Source of the DNA: Lachnospiraceae bacterium oral taxon 500
Lineage (GTDB): Bacteria > Bacillota > Clostridia > Lachnospirales > Vallitaleaceae
Reading direction: 5' to 3'
DNA length: 64,000 nucleotides
Assembly: GCA_002999035.1 (NCBI GenBank)
Contig: CP027241.1
Span: 2,990,195 to 3,054,194 of the forward strand
Shown: positions 44,464-53,378 of the stretch, one piece after another
How positions within the stretch are numbered: position 1 is the first letter of the stretch
How the letters are laid out: every line of letters starts with the position of its first letter
Translations under genes and position numbers: made by a program
The notes under the pieces: generated by a model
What the model was told of the DNA's origin: nothing
Databases searched by the model: none
Seen by the model: only the letters and a program-made list of their open reading frames with translations

Positions 44464-45303
44464 TTAAATGATAATCCCCAGAGCATATAAAATAACACCA
44501 ACCACCATAACCCCAAGAATTAACCATACTGGTGAAACTTTCTTTTTTTTCAACAGCCAATAACAAATTAAAGTTGTGACTAACGGTAATAAATTGGGCA
44601 TTAGCCCATCCAATATTCCTTGCAAAGCAATTGTTGTTTCACCTGATGTAAAACTCAATGGAGTTGATACCCAAACAAACGCCGAAACCCATCCGCCAAT
44701 GACTATACTTGCAACAATACCCGCATACCTGGTAATTTTTTGTAATAATCCGCTGTTTTGAATCATATCAACTAAGGCAAATCCTTTTTCGTAGCCTTTA
44801 TGAATTCCCAAGTATCGAATTGTTTGCCCAATACCAGCCATAATTAAAACAAAGAGTATAGAACCTAATGGACTCGTATAATTTGAAGCTGCAATCATTG
44901 AAACCGCCAAACCAGCAGCTAAGGGTCTCAGTGTTCCATGATACAATGAATCGCCAATACCTGCCAACGGTCCCATTAATGCAGATTTTACTGCATTAAT
45001 ACTATTTTCATCAAATTCATCTTTTTTTAAAGCATTCTGTTCTTCCATTGCCGCAGTAATACCAAGCACCAAATGTGATACTCTTGCCTCTGTCAAGAAC
45101 AATTCTGTATGTCTTTGATATGCCTTTTTCTTATCTTCTTCATTACTATACACTTTTTCAATAACAGGCATCATACTAAATACAAAACCCGGCGCTTCTT
45201 CTTTTGTATAATTAAACCCGCTCACAAATCCCTGTGATTGCCAGAAAAATCTATTTAAATCCTTTTTCGTCAATAATCTTTTTGTTTCGTTTATTTCTGA
45301 CAT
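44464..45303 (-). CDS. PTS mannose/fructose/sorbose-class IID component
   Basis: A 279-residue membrane protein with LNRFFWQSQGFVSGFNYTKE at the start, LMGPLAGIGDSLYHGTLRPL (about 110-129) typical of IID, and helices in the C-terminal half. ATG overlaps the IIC stop (TAATG). It forms the membrane channel with IIC. Confidence 0.93.
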   Translation of the reverse strand: MSEINETKRLLTKKDLNRFFWQSQGFVSGFNYTKEEAPGFVFSMMPVIEKVYSNEEDKKKAYQRHTELFLTEARVSHLVLGITAAMEEQNALKKDEFDENSINAVKSALMGPLAGIGDSLYHGTLRPLAAGLAVSMIAASNYTSPLGSILFVLIMAGIGQTIRYLGIHKGYEKGFALVDMIQNSGLLQKITRYAGIVASIVIGGWVSAFVWVSTPLSFTSGETTIALQGILDGLMPNLLPLVTTLICYWLLKKKKVSPVWLILGVMVVGVILYALGIII

Positions 45304-46058
45304 TAGTTTTCTCCTTTCACTAAATCAATTTTCTTATCCAGCATATATGTAATAACAACCACAATACCTGCCACAACTGTACATCCAATTTGGTTGATTC
45401 CTAAATAACTTGCTGCAAAGAATCCTAACGCGAAAAATACCCACAAATTTTTGAAATTTAATGACACCAATAATAAAGCTAAACCAACTGCACCAATCAT
45501 TCCTCCAGCTGCACTAATTCCATTTATTATTGTAGAAGGAATAAAATCTATAATTGCCTGAACAGCATCAGATCCAAAATAAACAGCTAAAAATACCGGA
45601 ACAGCAAACAGAATCAAATTAAAAATGTTTGGTAAAATCAACGAATTTAGAACAATACCTTTACGATCCATTCTTTCTACTGCCTTTTCAAGTTGTGTGC
45701 CTGTCCAACCACACAAAACAATATTTCTTAAATACATGCCTGTTTGTCCAAGAATTGCTATTGGAATTGCAGTGGCTAAGGCAATTTCCGTACTTCCTAA
45801 CAAACAAGCAAATGCAGCAGCTAATATTGTACTGAATGTTTCTTCCGGTGGTAATGCCGTTCCTACGAATACTTGCCCTAAGAACATTAACTCAACAATA
45901 CAGCCAACCTGTAATCCAATTGAAAAGTTTCCCATAATCAATCCGACAATACAACCTGCGACTACCGGACGATAAGTATATAATTGCATACAATATTTAT
46001 CAATGAATGTAAACCATGTGAATAAAGCTAAAATAATGCACCTAAACAACAAACTCAT
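45303..46058 (-). CDS. PTS mannose/fructose/sorbose-class IIC component
   Basis: A 251-residue protein with about seven helices and the family segment RPVVAGCIVGLIMGNFSIGL followed by CIVELMFLGQVFVGTALPPE. It contains the sugar-binding domain. AAAGGGG precedes ATG. Confidence 0.93.
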   Translation of the reverse strand: MSLLFRCIILALFTWFTFIDKYCMQLYTYRPVVAGCIVGLIMGNFSIGLQVGCIVELMFLGQVFVGTALPPEETFSTILAAAFACLLGSTEIALATAIPIAILGQTGMYLRNIVLCGWTGTQLEKAVERMDRKGIVLNSLILPNIFNLILFAVPVFLAVYFGSDAVQAIIDFIPSTIINGISAAGGMIGAVGLALLLVSLNFKNLWVFFALGFFAASYLGINQIGCTVVAGIVVVITYMLDKKIDLVKGEN

Positions 46059-46088
46059 AATTTTCCCCTTTCTTTTAATTATTATTTG

Positions 46089-46583
46089 CTAAAGTCCATT
46101 TTTAGTCAATAAATCCATGCCATCGATACTTTTATCATTAGGAATCGCTCTTACATCAAGCTTTATTCCCATATCATATATTTTTTTTAAATATTCAACG
46201 TCTTCCGGTTCAACAAATATAAACTGTAGTAATTTTTTTCTTCCCTTTTCCGACTTGCTATTACTAATATTTCCGACATTAACCGACTGAACACTTACTC
46301 CTTTTAATAATAATTCATACGCACATTTTGGATTTCTTACAATTAACAATACCGCCTCCTTGATTAATGGATCATTTAATGTTTTTGCAGCGTCTTCAAT
46401 ACTGTTAATTATTAGTTTTATGCCTGAAGGAACAGCAAACTTCAGCATTGTTTGTTGTAATGAATCTTTTGCAGCTTTATCATCTGCAACCATAATTGTG
46501 TTTGCTTTTGAGTCACTAATCCATGCTGTAACAATCTGACCATGGATTAAACGATCATCAATCCTCATATGATTGATTTGCAT
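46089..46583 (-). CDS. PTS mannose/fructose/sorbose-class IIB component
   Basis: A 164-residue cytosolic protein with the phosphorylated His in RIDDRLIHGQIVTAWI (His14), the rest standard for the IIB family. AGGAGG precedes ATG. It receives phosphate from a IIA that is not encoded in the island. First gene of the operon. Confidence 0.93.
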   Translation of the reverse strand: MQINHMRIDDRLIHGQIVTAWISDSKANTIMVADDKAAKDSLQQTMLKFAVPSGIKLIINSIEDAAKTLNDPLIKEAVLLIVRNPKCAYELLLKGVSVQSVNVGNISNSKSEKGRKKLLQFIFVEPEDVEYLKKIYDMGIKLDVRAIPNDKSIDGMDLLTKNGL

Positions 46584-46650
46584 ATCTTATTGTCCCTCCT
46601 TCCTTAAAAAATAAACTCTCAGAATCCCTGTACTTATAACACGCGTACAA

Positions 46651-46702
46651 CTTGTTATACTTTGTTATGCTTTATTATAACTTATTATACTATGTTTGTC
46701 AA
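46651..46702 (-). promoter_or_regulatory. Island operon promoter with four tandem operator-like repeats
   Basis: Minus-strand TTGACA (46702-46697), 17 bases, TATAAT (46679-46674). On the plus strand the overlapping stretch 46651-46690 reads four near-repeats at 10-11 base steps: CTTGTTATAC, TTTGTTATGC, TTTATTATAAC, TTATTATAC. One repeat per helical turn over the -10 suggests GntR repressor sites. Confidence 0.65.
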
Positions 46703-46773
46703 TGATGTTATAAATTTTTTTGTAATTTTTTATAAACATTACTCAAATTCCCATACAACACTTTTGTATATAA

Positions 46774-46814
46774 AAAGTGGCGAAAGCTTTTAATATAAAG
46801 CTTACCGCCACTTT
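46774..46814 (-). terminator. Strong terminator inside the island edge
   Basis: AAAGTGGCG pairs with CGCCACTTT, with an inner AAGCTTT/AAAGCTT arm; U-rich on both sides (TTTTTATAT on the minus strand). It lies 3' of the DUF4299 gene and insulates the island promoter from upstream transcription. Confidence 0.7.
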
Positions 46815-46842
46815 ATCTTTATTTAAATGTCTTAGATAGGAT

Positions 46843-46869
46843 TTTCACCCGCTTTGTCTATTGGTAAAT
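46843..46869. repeat. 27-bp direct repeat, right edge of the AT-rich island
   Basis: Identical to 40182-40208. Sequence to its right has the composition of the host chromosome, so before the island arrived the sucrose operon was probably joined to this point. Confidence 0.85.
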
Positions 46870-46935
46870 GAGGCTAAGTTTTTCTTTTTCGGTTGCGGTT
46901 CGGGCAAGCATACATACACAGCAAAAATGTACCGG

Positions 46936-47853
46936 CTATTCCAAAAATCCAGCCATTTCCTCTTTGCTCAGTCCTGACACCACGATATAACCGCCGTCTA
47001 AGAAGGAATACTTTTCCGGGTCTAATTTTTGGATAAAGCTGTCATAATCCATTTCGCCCAAGGCATAATAACTTTCCGGGTCATCTTCATCTTCATAGCA
47101 GACCAGCGTCAGCAGCCACTGGCTGACTTCCCGCTCACCCAGCATTTCCTGATTGTCGTATTCGACATAAGGCTGATAGGGCAAAATCGTCGGCAACTCC
47201 TGCGTCAGCGTGTAATTGCCGATAATGCTGTCATCCTCTCTGTTAATATAAAACTGCTGATTGGCAGAATATGCGTCCGTATACTGGGTTCTGTGCACCA
47301 ATTCCTCAAAACGGGTCAGCCGGTCGGACGAATTCAGCAACTCCTGTGCCAAATTTCGGTCAATATAAACCGGACGGAATACACCAAAAATAATAGAGCT
47401 GCCGCTTTCCAACGCCTGCTTGCAAAAAACCTCAATCCCATAAGTAATATCATGCTCATAATCAAATGCGGTGATATTTTCCGCCGTAAAAGAAACGCCG
47501 TCCTCTTTTATAATCGGGCTCCCCAGTTTTCGCGCCAAAGCCTGCATAAAGGTAATCGCGAGCCGCCAGTCCGCCGCTGCCGCCGGCGTATTGACTCTGA
47601 CATTGTAGGCTTTTTCCTCCTCCTCATAGCCAATCTCAAAGCCCCGGCCGCTTTGCCCGTCAATCCCGACCACCAGACATTCAAACCGGGATAAGGGCGA
47701 AGCGTAAAACTCTTCAAGGGCAAAATCCTCATCCGTTTCATCAAAACCGAACTGTATCAAGCCCTCTACCAAATCCAGACATTCTGCCACCGTCAGCACC
47801 GGTGCCTGACCGGCTCCTTTTTTCTGATTGTTAATATGAAACACTACACTCAT
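46936..47853 (-). CDS. DUF4299 family protein
   Basis: A 305-residue soluble protein beginning MSVVFHINNQKKGAGQAP, rich in Glu, Asp and Tyr, with LVEGLIQFGFDETDEDFALE and an ending SGLSKEEMAGFLE. It matches DUF4299 proteins of Firmicutes. No signal peptide or membrane helix. ATG 47853 has GGAGG upstream; earlier ATGs do not. Function unknown. Confidence 0.8.
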   Translation of the reverse strand: MSVVFHINNQKKGAGQAPVLTVAECLDLVEGLIQFGFDETDEDFALEEFYASPLSRFECLVVGIDGQSGRGFEIGYEEEEKAYNVRVNTPAAAADWRLAITFMQALARKLGSPIIKEDGVSFTAENITAFDYEHDITYGIEVFCKQALESGSSIIFGVFRPVYIDRNLAQELLNSSDRLTRFEELVHRTQYTDAYSANQQFYINREDDSIIGNYTLTQELPTILPYQPYVEYDNQEMLGEREVSQWLLTLVCYEDEDDPESYYALGEMDYDSFIQKLDPEKYSFLDGGYIVVSGLSKEEMAGFLE

Positions 47854-47923
47854 TGCATTTTCCTCCCTATATCTATTGCCCGGCCGCCTGCCGGGATGTA
47901 ACACTTTTTTGCCGATCGGCGCG

Positions 47924-49645
47924 TTACTCGATCGGAATCAAGATCGAAACAGAAAAACCGGTTTCAGCCGGATTGAGTACCAGACCATAACCGCTGCCAA
48001 AGTACAGGCGAAGGCGTTCATGCACACTGCGCAGGCCAAACTTAGCGCTTTCCCCCATCAATTCTTCTAAGTCCTTACCGCCACAGCCCGCTCCGTCATC
48101 CTCCACCCGAATCTCCGCGCGACCGTCCAAGCGGCGGGTACTGATTCGAATTCGGCCAAAGCACTTGGCCGGCTTAATGCCGTGATAAATGGCGTTCTCA
48201 ACTAAAGGCTGAATACTCAGCTTTGGGATCGGCGTGGCCAGCAATTCTTCTTCAATCTCAATGGAAAAATCAAAAATATCGGAATAGCGGTTTTTTTGAA
48301 TCAGCAAATAATTCCTAACGCCGTTGATCTCCTCGGCCAGCGCAATAATTTCCTGGCCGCCGCTCAGTGCCACCCGATAAAAATCAGCCAGCGCCTTGGT
48401 CATATCGCCGGCTTCTTCGCTTCGGCCCATACTGCACAGCACATAGATCAAATCCAAACTGTTATATAAAAAATGAGGCTTTATCTGCGCCTGAATTAAC
48501 GAAAACTCATACTCCCTTTTCTGTCTTTGCTCCGCCTGAACATCCTGCAATAAAGCTTTAATCCGGCCAACCATTTCATTAAACGCCAGTGCCAGCCGAC
48601 CGATTTCATCCCGTGAACGGTAAGTGCAAGCCACCTCCAAATCCCCGCTCTTAACTCCGGCCATATCCCGCTCCAGCCGTCTGACCGGATCGACAATAAT
48701 CTTCGCTAGAATTTCTGCGCAGATAATTGACAGGGCGCAGCACAGCAGCGCCGTCAGCATAATATATTTCATCAAACGGAAATGATCGGCCAACAGCTCG
48801 TTCATATCCGATTCCGTCATCAACACCCAATCAAAAATACCAATCGCATATTCGGAAAATAATTTCCGGCGCCCCTCTTTTTCTCTTTCATAAAAAACAA
48901 TCTCTTCCTGACCACCGATTACCGGCCGCCCACTTTCCCGAAACAGCATCTGCTCATCTCCCGAAGAAACCACCTTGCCCGCCTGCGTGACCGATATAGC
49001 CATATCATTGGCATACTTGCTATGATAAATGGCCGAGATTGTTTTTTCTTTAACATATAACAACAGAATCCCCATCCGGTCATGGGTGTCGATCTGAATA
49101 ACTTTTCTGGCCAAGACCAGCGCCGGTTCCATTTTTTTCCGAGTCAAAATATCAATATCACTCATTGGATACCATTGGGTCAAAGTCGGGCCGGTCAAAT
49201 CTGCCCTAATCTGCTCAATATGGATTTCTTCTAATCCCCGGTTACCGGTTTGAATCACATTGCTGTTCTCATCAATAAAAACAATTCGGTCTATCCCCGG
49301 AAACATTTGCCGGGCAATATCCAAATTATTGTCCACGCCGTGATAAAACTTGAGCTGCCGAATACCGGCCGGTTCATAGCGCAGCAGCGCCAAAACGCTG
49401 TTAATGCTTAAGTTCAGCATTTCCGAACAACTTTCGGCGTTTTCGATGACCGAATTTATTTGATTGCCGATCAGCCGGGAGTTTTCAGCGATATTATTTT
49501 TGGCCGCCGAAACAGCCGCGCCGGTATAAATCGAATTCGCCAGCCAAAGCAGTGCTCCGATCGGAAAAAGCAGCAGCAAAATATAAGCGGTTACAATCTT
49601 CTGCCGAATCGCCAGATTTTTAAAGATTTGCTTTAATCTTTTCAC
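47924..49645 (-). CDS. YesM-type sensor histidine kinase
   Basis: A 573-residue kinase. Membrane helix about 16-40, extracellular sensor (to about 295), second helix YIMLTALLCCALSIICAEIL, HAMP (about 325-375), His_kinase domain with IKPHFLYNSLDLI (phospho-His) and ATPase with PLVENAIYHGIK, EDDGAGCGG and FGLRSVHERL. GTG 49645 is chosen because GGGGGAG lies just before it. Such kinases sense carbohydrates and pair with YesN regulators; one is at 59.6-61.2 kb, but not adjacent. Confidence 0.9.
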   Translation of the reverse strand: MKRLKQIFKNLAIRQKIVTAYILLLLFPIGALLWLANSIYTGAAVSAAKNNIAENSRLIGNQINSVIENAESCSEMLNLSINSVLALLRYEPAGIRQLKFYHGVDNNLDIARQMFPGIDRIVFIDENSNVIQTGNRGLEEIHIEQIRADLTGPTLTQWYPMSDIDILTRKKMEPALVLARKVIQIDTHDRMGILLLYVKEKTISAIYHSKYANDMAISVTQAGKVVSSGDEQMLFRESGRPVIGGQEEIVFYEREKEGRRKLFSEYAIGIFDWVLMTESDMNELLADHFRLMKYIMLTALLCCALSIICAEILAKIIVDPVRRLERDMAGVKSGDLEVACTYRSRDEIGRLALAFNEMVGRIKALLQDVQAEQRQKREYEFSLIQAQIKPHFLYNSLDLIYVLCSMGRSEEAGDMTKALADFYRVALSGGQEIIALAEEINGVRNYLLIQKNRYSDIFDFSIEIEEELLATPIPKLSIQPLVENAIYHGIKPAKCFGRIRISTRRLDGRAEIRVEDDGAGCGGKDLEELMGESAKFGLRSVHERLRLYFGSGYGLVLNPAETGFSVSILIPIE

Positions 49646-49825
49646 TGCTCTCCCCCTCGCCGTTCTAAGGCCATATTTCATTATTATCAGCAGTTCCGGT
49701 GCTTTGGCTTGCCGCTCAGACCGGCACATATTTATGCCAGGCCAATCTTTTTATATCTCGCTGAATCACCGGCGGCTTGCCTAGCTGCATCTTTTGAACT
49801 TATCCGATTCCGGCCTAAAATTCGA

Positions 49826-49856
49826 ATAGGGAACGCCGATCGAGGGTGTTCCCTAT
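49826..49856 (-). terminator. Terminator of the 5'-nucleotidase gene
   Basis: ATAGGGAAC pairs with GTTCCCTAT over a 13-base loop; an A/T-rich stretch with TTTT follows on the minus strand. Confidence 0.55.
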
Positions 49857-49915
49857 CGATAATTTAAATATTCCGTTCCGCCATAATTGGTTTAATTATC
49901 CCGGACAATGACAAG

Positions 49916-51910
49916 TCACGCTGCGTTCAGTAATTCCGTGATTACCGAGATCAGTCCTTCTTTGATCAGTTCATGGATATTAATGGATTTAACATTCGGG
50001 GTTCTGCCGTCCTGCGAACGCGGAATCTTAATCTTGCCTTCCCGAATCAAATCATAAATTTCTTCCTTCCGGCTGTCATTCAATCCCGGCGCACCGATAA
50101 TTTTCCAGTTATTATCTACCTTCGGCCCGATCTTTCCTTTGCCAACTTCCTGAATATACTGCGCGATCAATGTCCGAATGCGGCCATTGTCCTGATAAAT
50201 ATCATAGGAATCATAGTAAACATCTTCTTTGGTTGCCAGTTTCAAGTTCACCAAAGTACCGAACCGATAGTTGTTGACCGCCAGTTTATAGATTTGATCA
50301 TCTTTAATCGGTTGGCCATTTAACTTCAAGTTAGTAATTCTGCTGCCCGGTTCTTTCGAAATATCAATGTCATAAGTCACTCCGGCAAACATATCATAGT
50401 TATAGCCCCTGATATTCTCATTGAAGCTGACGGTCACATCGCCATCTTTATAAGTGTTATAGTATCCGGCTGACCATTCCATATATTTCTTCAGTTTTTC
50501 ACCGGTAATATTGAGCCCCATTAAAGTATTGGTATATTTATAAATATCCGCAACATTTTTCTTCTTAAATTCACCTTTTTTCAGGTTCATATCATTTTTA
50601 AATGCCGCTGCCGCACTGACATCCGCTTTGGTGTAATATAATTGTACTTCATTGATCAAGTCAATTAAAGCGGTATCTTCTACTTGAGAAGTAGGCATTG
50701 TCGTGACTTTATCTTTGCCGGTAATATAGTCAACTTTGCTCAGGAAATCGTCCGTAATTTCACCAATTACGGTATTGGCGTCTGCAATGGATTGCTTGTG
50801 AACAAACTCGTATTTTTCCAGAACGGCCTTATCTTCTTCGACTGTTTCTGTCTTAATGTTTTCAGTCACAACCGATAAGACTTCTACGCCTTTTTCTCCT
50901 TTTTTCACTTTAATATCCGCTTTTGCCAATGCCCAGCCGTAAGCACCCGGTTCAATTAACTGCACTCCGTTTACTTCCTTTTGGTATCTGGAATGAGCAT
51001 GGCCGCCAAAGATAACAGCAAATTGAGGGAACTTTTCGGCAATCTTTTCAATTCCGTCAAAACCATGTTCGCCTTCCGGTCCGATATGATAAGCTCCAAC
51101 CAGAATATCATATTGGCCTTCCAGTTCTTTGATGGCCTTTTCGGTTTCTTCCGTGATATTCTGGAAAGTAAGGCCGGCAAAGTGTTCGGGAGAGCTTGCT
51201 TCCCACAGCGGTATATGCGGCGGAATCATACCAATTACCGCTACTCTTATGCCATTGATATTAAACACCTTATGTCCGTCAACAAAACGGTCCTTTGTTC
51301 CTTCTTTATAAATATTGGCGGATAAGACCGTTCCTTTAAAAGCTGCAATATTTCTTTCCAGGAAAGATTTTTCAAAGTTGAACTCATGATTTCCCAGCGC
51401 CCAAACATCTACTTTCAGGTCATTCATGACTTCCACCATCGGATGTACCGGCAAATCATTAAATAACTCGGCGCTGTTGTCCTGAACGGTATCACCGACA
51501 TCCATCAGCAATAAGTTCGGATTCTTTTCTCTCTCCGCTTTTATCAAAGTAGTAATTTTGGCAAAACCGGCATCTTTATCCTCTTCATCAATAGCATATT
51601 CGTAAGCATAAATACGACCATGCATGTCAGCGGTTCCCAAAATAGTAATCGTTTCCTCTCCCTTAGGCATTTCCGGCGCCGGCTCTTTTTCTTCCTCTTG
51701 TGCCTCGGGAATCTCCAAAACTTGTCCTGTATAGATTAAATGCGGATTCTTCAAATTATTATGTTTGGCTAAAGTTTGATAGTCCATGCCATATGCTTTA
51801 GCAATTTTCCATAACACATCTCCGCTTTGGACGGTATAAGTTTTTGCAGATACGTTTACGGAAGTAAAAAGTAACAACATCGCCAAAATAATTGCAAGTT
51901 TTCGCTTCAT
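49916..51910 (-). CDS. Secreted LysM 5'-nucleotidase / 2',3'-cyclic phosphodiesterase family protein
   Basis: A 664-residue exported protein. Signal peptide 1-22 (ends SVNVSA), one LysM ([17 protein letters not shown], about 25-68), a Pro/Glu linker, a calcineurin-like domain ([46 protein letters not shown]), the 5'-nucleotidase C-terminal domain (about 380-580) and a small unknown C-terminal part. It would release nucleosides and phosphate at the wall, held by LysM. AGGAGG-like GGAGGC precedes ATG. Confidence 0.92.
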   Translation of the reverse strand: MKRKLAIILAMLLLFTSVNVSAKTYTVQSGDVLWKIAKAYGMDYQTLAKHNNLKNPHLIYTGQVLEIPEAQEEEKEPAPEMPKGEETITILGTADMHGRIYAYEYAIDEEDKDAGFAKITTLIKAEREKNPNLLLMDVGDTVQDNSAELFNDLPVHPMVEVMNDLKVDVWALGNHEFNFEKSFLERNIAAFKGTVLSANIYKEGTKDRFVDGHKVFNINGIRVAVIGMIPPHIPLWEASSPEHFAGLTFQNITEETEKAIKELEGQYDILVGAYHIGPEGEHGFDGIEKIAEKFPQFAVIFGGHAHSRYQKEVNGVQLIEPGAYGWALAKADIKVKKGEKGVEVLSVVTENIKTETVEEDKAVLEKYEFVHKQSIADANTVIGEITDDFLSKVDYITGKDKVTTMPTSQVEDTALIDLINEVQLYYTKADVSAAAAFKNDMNLKKGEFKKKNVADIYKYTNTLMGLNITGEKLKKYMEWSAGYYNTYKDGDVTVSFNENIRGYNYDMFAGVTYDIDISKEPGSRITNLKLNGQPIKDDQIYKLAVNNYRFGTLVNLKLATKEDVYYDSYDIYQDNGRIRTLIAQYIQEVGKGKIGPKVDNNWKIIGAPGLNDSRKEEIYDLIREGKIKIPRSQDGRTPNVKSINIHELIKEGLISVITELLNAA

Positions 51911-52042
51911 ATAATGCCTCCTTTTACTTTACATTAATAAACCCCATTGCCTTTCGCTTACTTTTTCTGTAAACCTTCCTCCTCTCCTTTCCCTTTCATT
52001 TAGAAAAAGTAAAACCTCAACTCTGCACGCAGAGCAAAAAAC

Positions 52043-53203
52043 TTATAAACTCTTCCTTCTTTTTTTCAAATATAACATACATGCCATAAATGCTGTAAAC
52101 GGCACCGTCAGGACAATACCGATACTGCCGGCAATTCCCTGGACGACTTCGACTGCTATAAAAGGTAAATTGCCGATTTGGCGCAGGCTCATATTATACC
52201 CCCACAGCAGCATCACCAGACTGAACGAACCTCCCATAAAAGCCAATATCAAAGTATTAGCCATTGTTCCCATGATATCTTTGCCGATATTCATTCCTCT
52301 TTTAAATAATTCCTGAAAAGCGATAGCCGGGTTTAATTCATAAATCTCCTGCATGGAAGAAGAAATTGACATTGCCACATCCATAATTGCCCCCAGAGAG
52401 GCAATTAAAATCGAAGCATACATTATCCCTTTGACTTTAATTTGGTAATCCAGAGCCATATACACAATCTGGCTGCCTTTTTCCAAATTGACCACCGAAA
52501 CCCTCGTCAAATGACTAAAAATAAACGATACCAAACCGGCCGCCAAAATACCGCAAATTGTACCTAAGATAGCAACCAATGTCTTTTTTTCAAAACCGCC
52601 TATCACCAAAAATGAAACGACCAATGCGATAATTGCACAAATACTGGAAACCGGCACCGTGGAATAACCATGAAAAATCAAAGGAATCAAGACAAATATC
52701 AAAATCGCCGTGGTAAAAAGCAGGGCAATAATTGCATGGACACCTTTTTTGCGGCCAAACAAAATCAAAAGCAGAAAAAACACTGCAACCAGTAAATACA
52801 GGTAAGTCTGCCTTTTATGATTATAAACCCAAACTCTGGGGCCATCTTCCGCTTCCCGAACACCGACGATTACATGCATCCCCTCGGCCGCATAGACCGT
52901 ATGGCTCAGGTCGATAACATTCACGGTTTCCTGAACTAAGCCTTGATATTTACCGGTCAGCACCTCCACCTCTACTGTTTGCTTGCCCGTAAAAAAACCT
53001 TCAATTACCGCATCTTCCTGAATCTCTTCTGCTTTTATTTTCAAAATCTTGGCTTCTTCAAAGTCCTGATTATAATAATCCGGCTTGGGCAAACCCTCTT
53101 TTAAAAGCGGCGAAACTGCCGCCATGACCACAATGGCAGCCATCGTAATCAAAACGAAGATAAAATGATAAATCTCCTTTGCATTGACCTTCTGCCCCTT
53201 CAC
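52043..53203 (-). CDS. YibE/F-like family membrane protein
   Basis: A 386-residue protein with one N-terminal helix, an extracytoplasmic part (about 40-130), then seven or eight helices with FGRKKGVHAIIALLFTTAIL and LGAIMDVAMSISSSMQEIYE (family signature). The function of YibE/F is unknown; membership is clear. GAGG precedes ATG. Own transcription unit in front of the nucleotidase. Confidence 0.88.
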   Translation of the reverse strand: MKGQKVNAKEIYHFIFVLITMAAIVVMAAVSPLLKEGLPKPDYYNQDFEEAKILKIKAEEIQEDAVIEGFFTGKQTVEVEVLTGKYQGLVQETVNVIDLSHTVYAAEGMHVIVGVREAEDGPRVWVYNHKRQTYLYLLVAVFFLLLILFGRKKGVHAIIALLFTTAILIFVLIPLIFHGYSTVPVSSICAIIALVVSFLVIGGFEKKTLVAILGTICGILAAGLVSFIFSHLTRVSVVNLEKGSQIVYMALDYQIKVKGIMYASILIASLGAIMDVAMSISSSMQEIYELNPAIAFQELFKRGMNIGKDIMGTMANTLILAFMGGSFSLVMLLWGYNMSLRQIGNLPFIAVEVVQGIAGSIGIVLTVPFTAFMACMLYLKKRRKSL

Positions 53204-53378
53204 AAAATCCTCCCCTAATGAAAACCGAAGTTTTCACAACTCTTTTTGTTAATCGCTTAACTTTTTATTTTATTATAACTCTTTCCGGTCTTATTTTCAA
53301 TGAATTTCTATTCTTTTCTGATTTTCCTGAAATCGGGGAGCCGCCCCAAAGGACAGCTCCCCGCTTATGTCATCTTGC

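Larger units (their letters stand above)
40209..46842. mobile_element. Horizontally acquired catabolic island between 27-bp repeats
   Basis: Visibly AT-richer than both sides, with eight co-oriented genes for a mannose-class PTS and enzymes. No integrase or complete transposase remains; only an IS-end-like palindrome lies at 40241-40312. Confidence 0.65.
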
